Shown here: one piece after another, positions 63,256 through 64,000 of the stretch
How positions within the stretch are numbered: position 1 is the stretch's first letter
Layout: each line of letters begins with the position of its first letter
Assembly (NCBI GenBank): GCA_009778065.1
Contig: WRKM01000019.1
Span: 1-64,000 of the forward strand
From: Oscillospiraceae bacterium
GTDB lineage: Bacteria > Bacillota > Clostridia > Oscillospirales > Ruminococcaceae
DNA length: 64,000 nt
Direction of reading: 5' to 3'
Program-made: the position numbers and the translations under genes
Notes under the pieces: generated by a model
What the model was told of the DNA's origin: nothing
Seen by the model: the letters and a program-made list of their open reading frames with translations, nothing else
Database searches by the model: none

Positions 63256-63774
63256 ATGAACAAAAAAAGAATATTCGCATCCCTTGTTGCGGCTGTATTT
63301 ATGCTTACAGCTTGTTCAAAGGACGGAAATTCCGGCGGTGAGCCTACGCCCGCAGACAACCCTCTTATCGGCACATGGTCAGCACATCAATCGGAAACCG
63401 ATATTTCCTCCGAGATGTGCTTTAACGAAAAAGGCGAAGTTTATCAGCTTCTATACCACGGGTATGACGATAATTTTGAAATCGGAATTATAGAAGGAAT
63501 CTATAAAATCGAAGGCGACCGCTTACTTCTCACTTCCATGCGGGAAATAAGGTATGGCGAATCCGGACTTTCTGAAGATACCTTTGACGATTACGACTAT
63601 GTGGTTGAATTTGCATTTCTTGTCGATGGAGACACCTTGGTAATGATTATGCAAAACGAGACAGCTTCATTAATTAGGAGCGAACCCTCCGGCATTTGGG
63701 ATTTCGGTCGCGAGATTCCCGAAACCTTTACCCGCGAAGGGCTTCTATCTACTCAAGGGGACGAAATTAATTAA
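63256..63774 (+). CDS. Lipoprotein, possibly lipocalin-like
   Basis: 172 residues from ATG 63256, preceded by AAAAAGGAG; the track start eight codons earlier lacks a site. Lipobox LTAC near residue 19. The body (LIGTWSAHQSETDIS, YKIEGDRLLLTS) resembles small beta-barrel lipocalin-like or DUF lipoproteins with an IGTW start. Function unknown. Confidence 0.72.
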   Translation: MNKKRIFASLVAAVFMLTACSKDGNSGGEPTPADNPLIGTWSAHQSETDISSEMCFNEKGEVYQLLYHGYDDNFEIGIIEGIYKIEGDRLLLTSMREIRYGESGLSEDTFDDYDYVVEFAFLVDGDTLVMIMQNETASLIRSEPSGIWDFGREIPETFTREGLLSTQGDEIN

Positions 63775-63800
63775 ATATACAAAAGGAGATTAACTAAGTT

Positions 63801-64000
63801 ATGGCAGAAATTAAGTTTGAAATCACAAAAGAACTCGGGGTAATGTCAGAGAACGCAAAAGGCTGGAAAGTCGAGCTGAACATGGTAAGCTGGAACGACA
63901 ACCCGCCTAAGTACGATATTCGCAACTGGTCACCCGACCGCGAACGTATGGGCAAAGGCATAACGCTGACCGAGGAAGAAATGACAGCATTAGTCGAGCT
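63801..64000 (+). CDS. YdbC-like / PC4 single-stranded DNA-binding protein (5' part)
   Basis: The first 66 residues of a gene that runs off the right edge, hence not in the track. FEITKELGVMSENAKGWKVELNMVSWND and the following KYDIRNWSPDRERMGKGITLT match the YdbC family with the PC4 fold, which binds single-stranded DNA or RNA. AAAAGGAG lies 12 bases before the ATG. Confidence 0.85.
   Translation, partial: MAEIKFEITKELGVMSENAKGWKVELNMVSWNDNPPKYDIRNWSPDRERMGKGITLTEEEMTALVE

Overview
The window reads as one contig of an anaerobic, low-to-mid GC, Gram-positive-type bacterium of the class Clostridia, most likely the Oscillospiraceae/Ruminococcaceae side. The evidence is the gene content: mini-RNase III, YitT, the YfmF/YfmH M16 peptidase pair, AddAB, a ParC/ParE-like second topoisomerase pair, an oxygen-sensitive class III ribonucleotide reductase with NrdR boxes, formate-THF ligase plus FolD, many lipoproteins, and a dockerin-bearing secreted protein. 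This placement is inference. No rRNA or marker tree could be run.

Layout. 1-590: the end of a tyrosine recombinase gene, then phased A-tracts, then tRNA-Ser(GGA) with its own promoter and terminator. This looks like one border of an integrated element. 0.8-17 kb, almost all on the minus strand: upp, rpiB, a GLUG-repeat surface protein, tsaB and tsaE (split by an inserted MazF-type toxin-antitoxin pair), a lipoprotein, fhs, parC/parE-like topoisomerase, yebC, a GerMN-like lipoprotein and a CapA protein fused to a degenerate penicillin-binding-type domain. 17-29 kb, minus: yitT, mrnC, obgE, rpmA, rplU (with an L21-type leader), folD, lgt, two M16 peptidases, a candidate small RNA, a NERD protein, ychF and yihY. 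29-40 kb, mixed strands: a DUF421 protein and a cytidylate-kinase-like protein (plus), the nifS/nifU/thioredoxin-like cluster (minus), a dockerin-transglutaminase, a DUF4358 lipoprotein, and an NrdR-controlled run nrdD / TPR protein / yfbR / HAD / RNHCP (plus). 40-46.6 kb: addBA (minus).

46.7-57 kb is the accessory-looking part. It holds an AT-rich minus-strand unit (Fn3/DUF6273 lipoprotein, a TIM-barrel protein of no family I can name, and a YqeG-like HAD phosphatase fused to a VanW domain). Its promoter has twin 19-bp direct repeats just upstream. A membrane Ser/Thr kinase with a repeat-containing ectodomain follows on the plus strand, then two secreted-protein genes that share duplicated promoters and duplicated 3' ends read in different frames, small zinc-ribbon membrane proteins, and an ATPase-type regulator with seven 21-bp in-frame repeats. 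57-61 kb, minus: dacF, rlmH, an ADP-ribosylglycohydrolase and a rhaD-type aldolase in close succession. 61-64 kb, plus: a MetY-like sulfhydrylase, a metallophosphoesterase, a lipoprotein and the start of a YdbC/PC4-like gene.

How genes work together. fhs and folD supply one-carbon folates. nrdD and yfbR act on deoxynucleotide pools behind one NrdR-type promoter. nifS and nifU make Fe-S clusters, which AddB and NrdD-type systems need. lgt processes the many lipoproteins seen here. The best candidates for something undescribed are the HAD-VanW / TIM-barrel / DUF6273 unit, the CapA protein with a dead S11-type domain, and the small RNA candidate near 26.1-26.2 kb. All functional statements rest on motif recognition by eye; no database search was possible.
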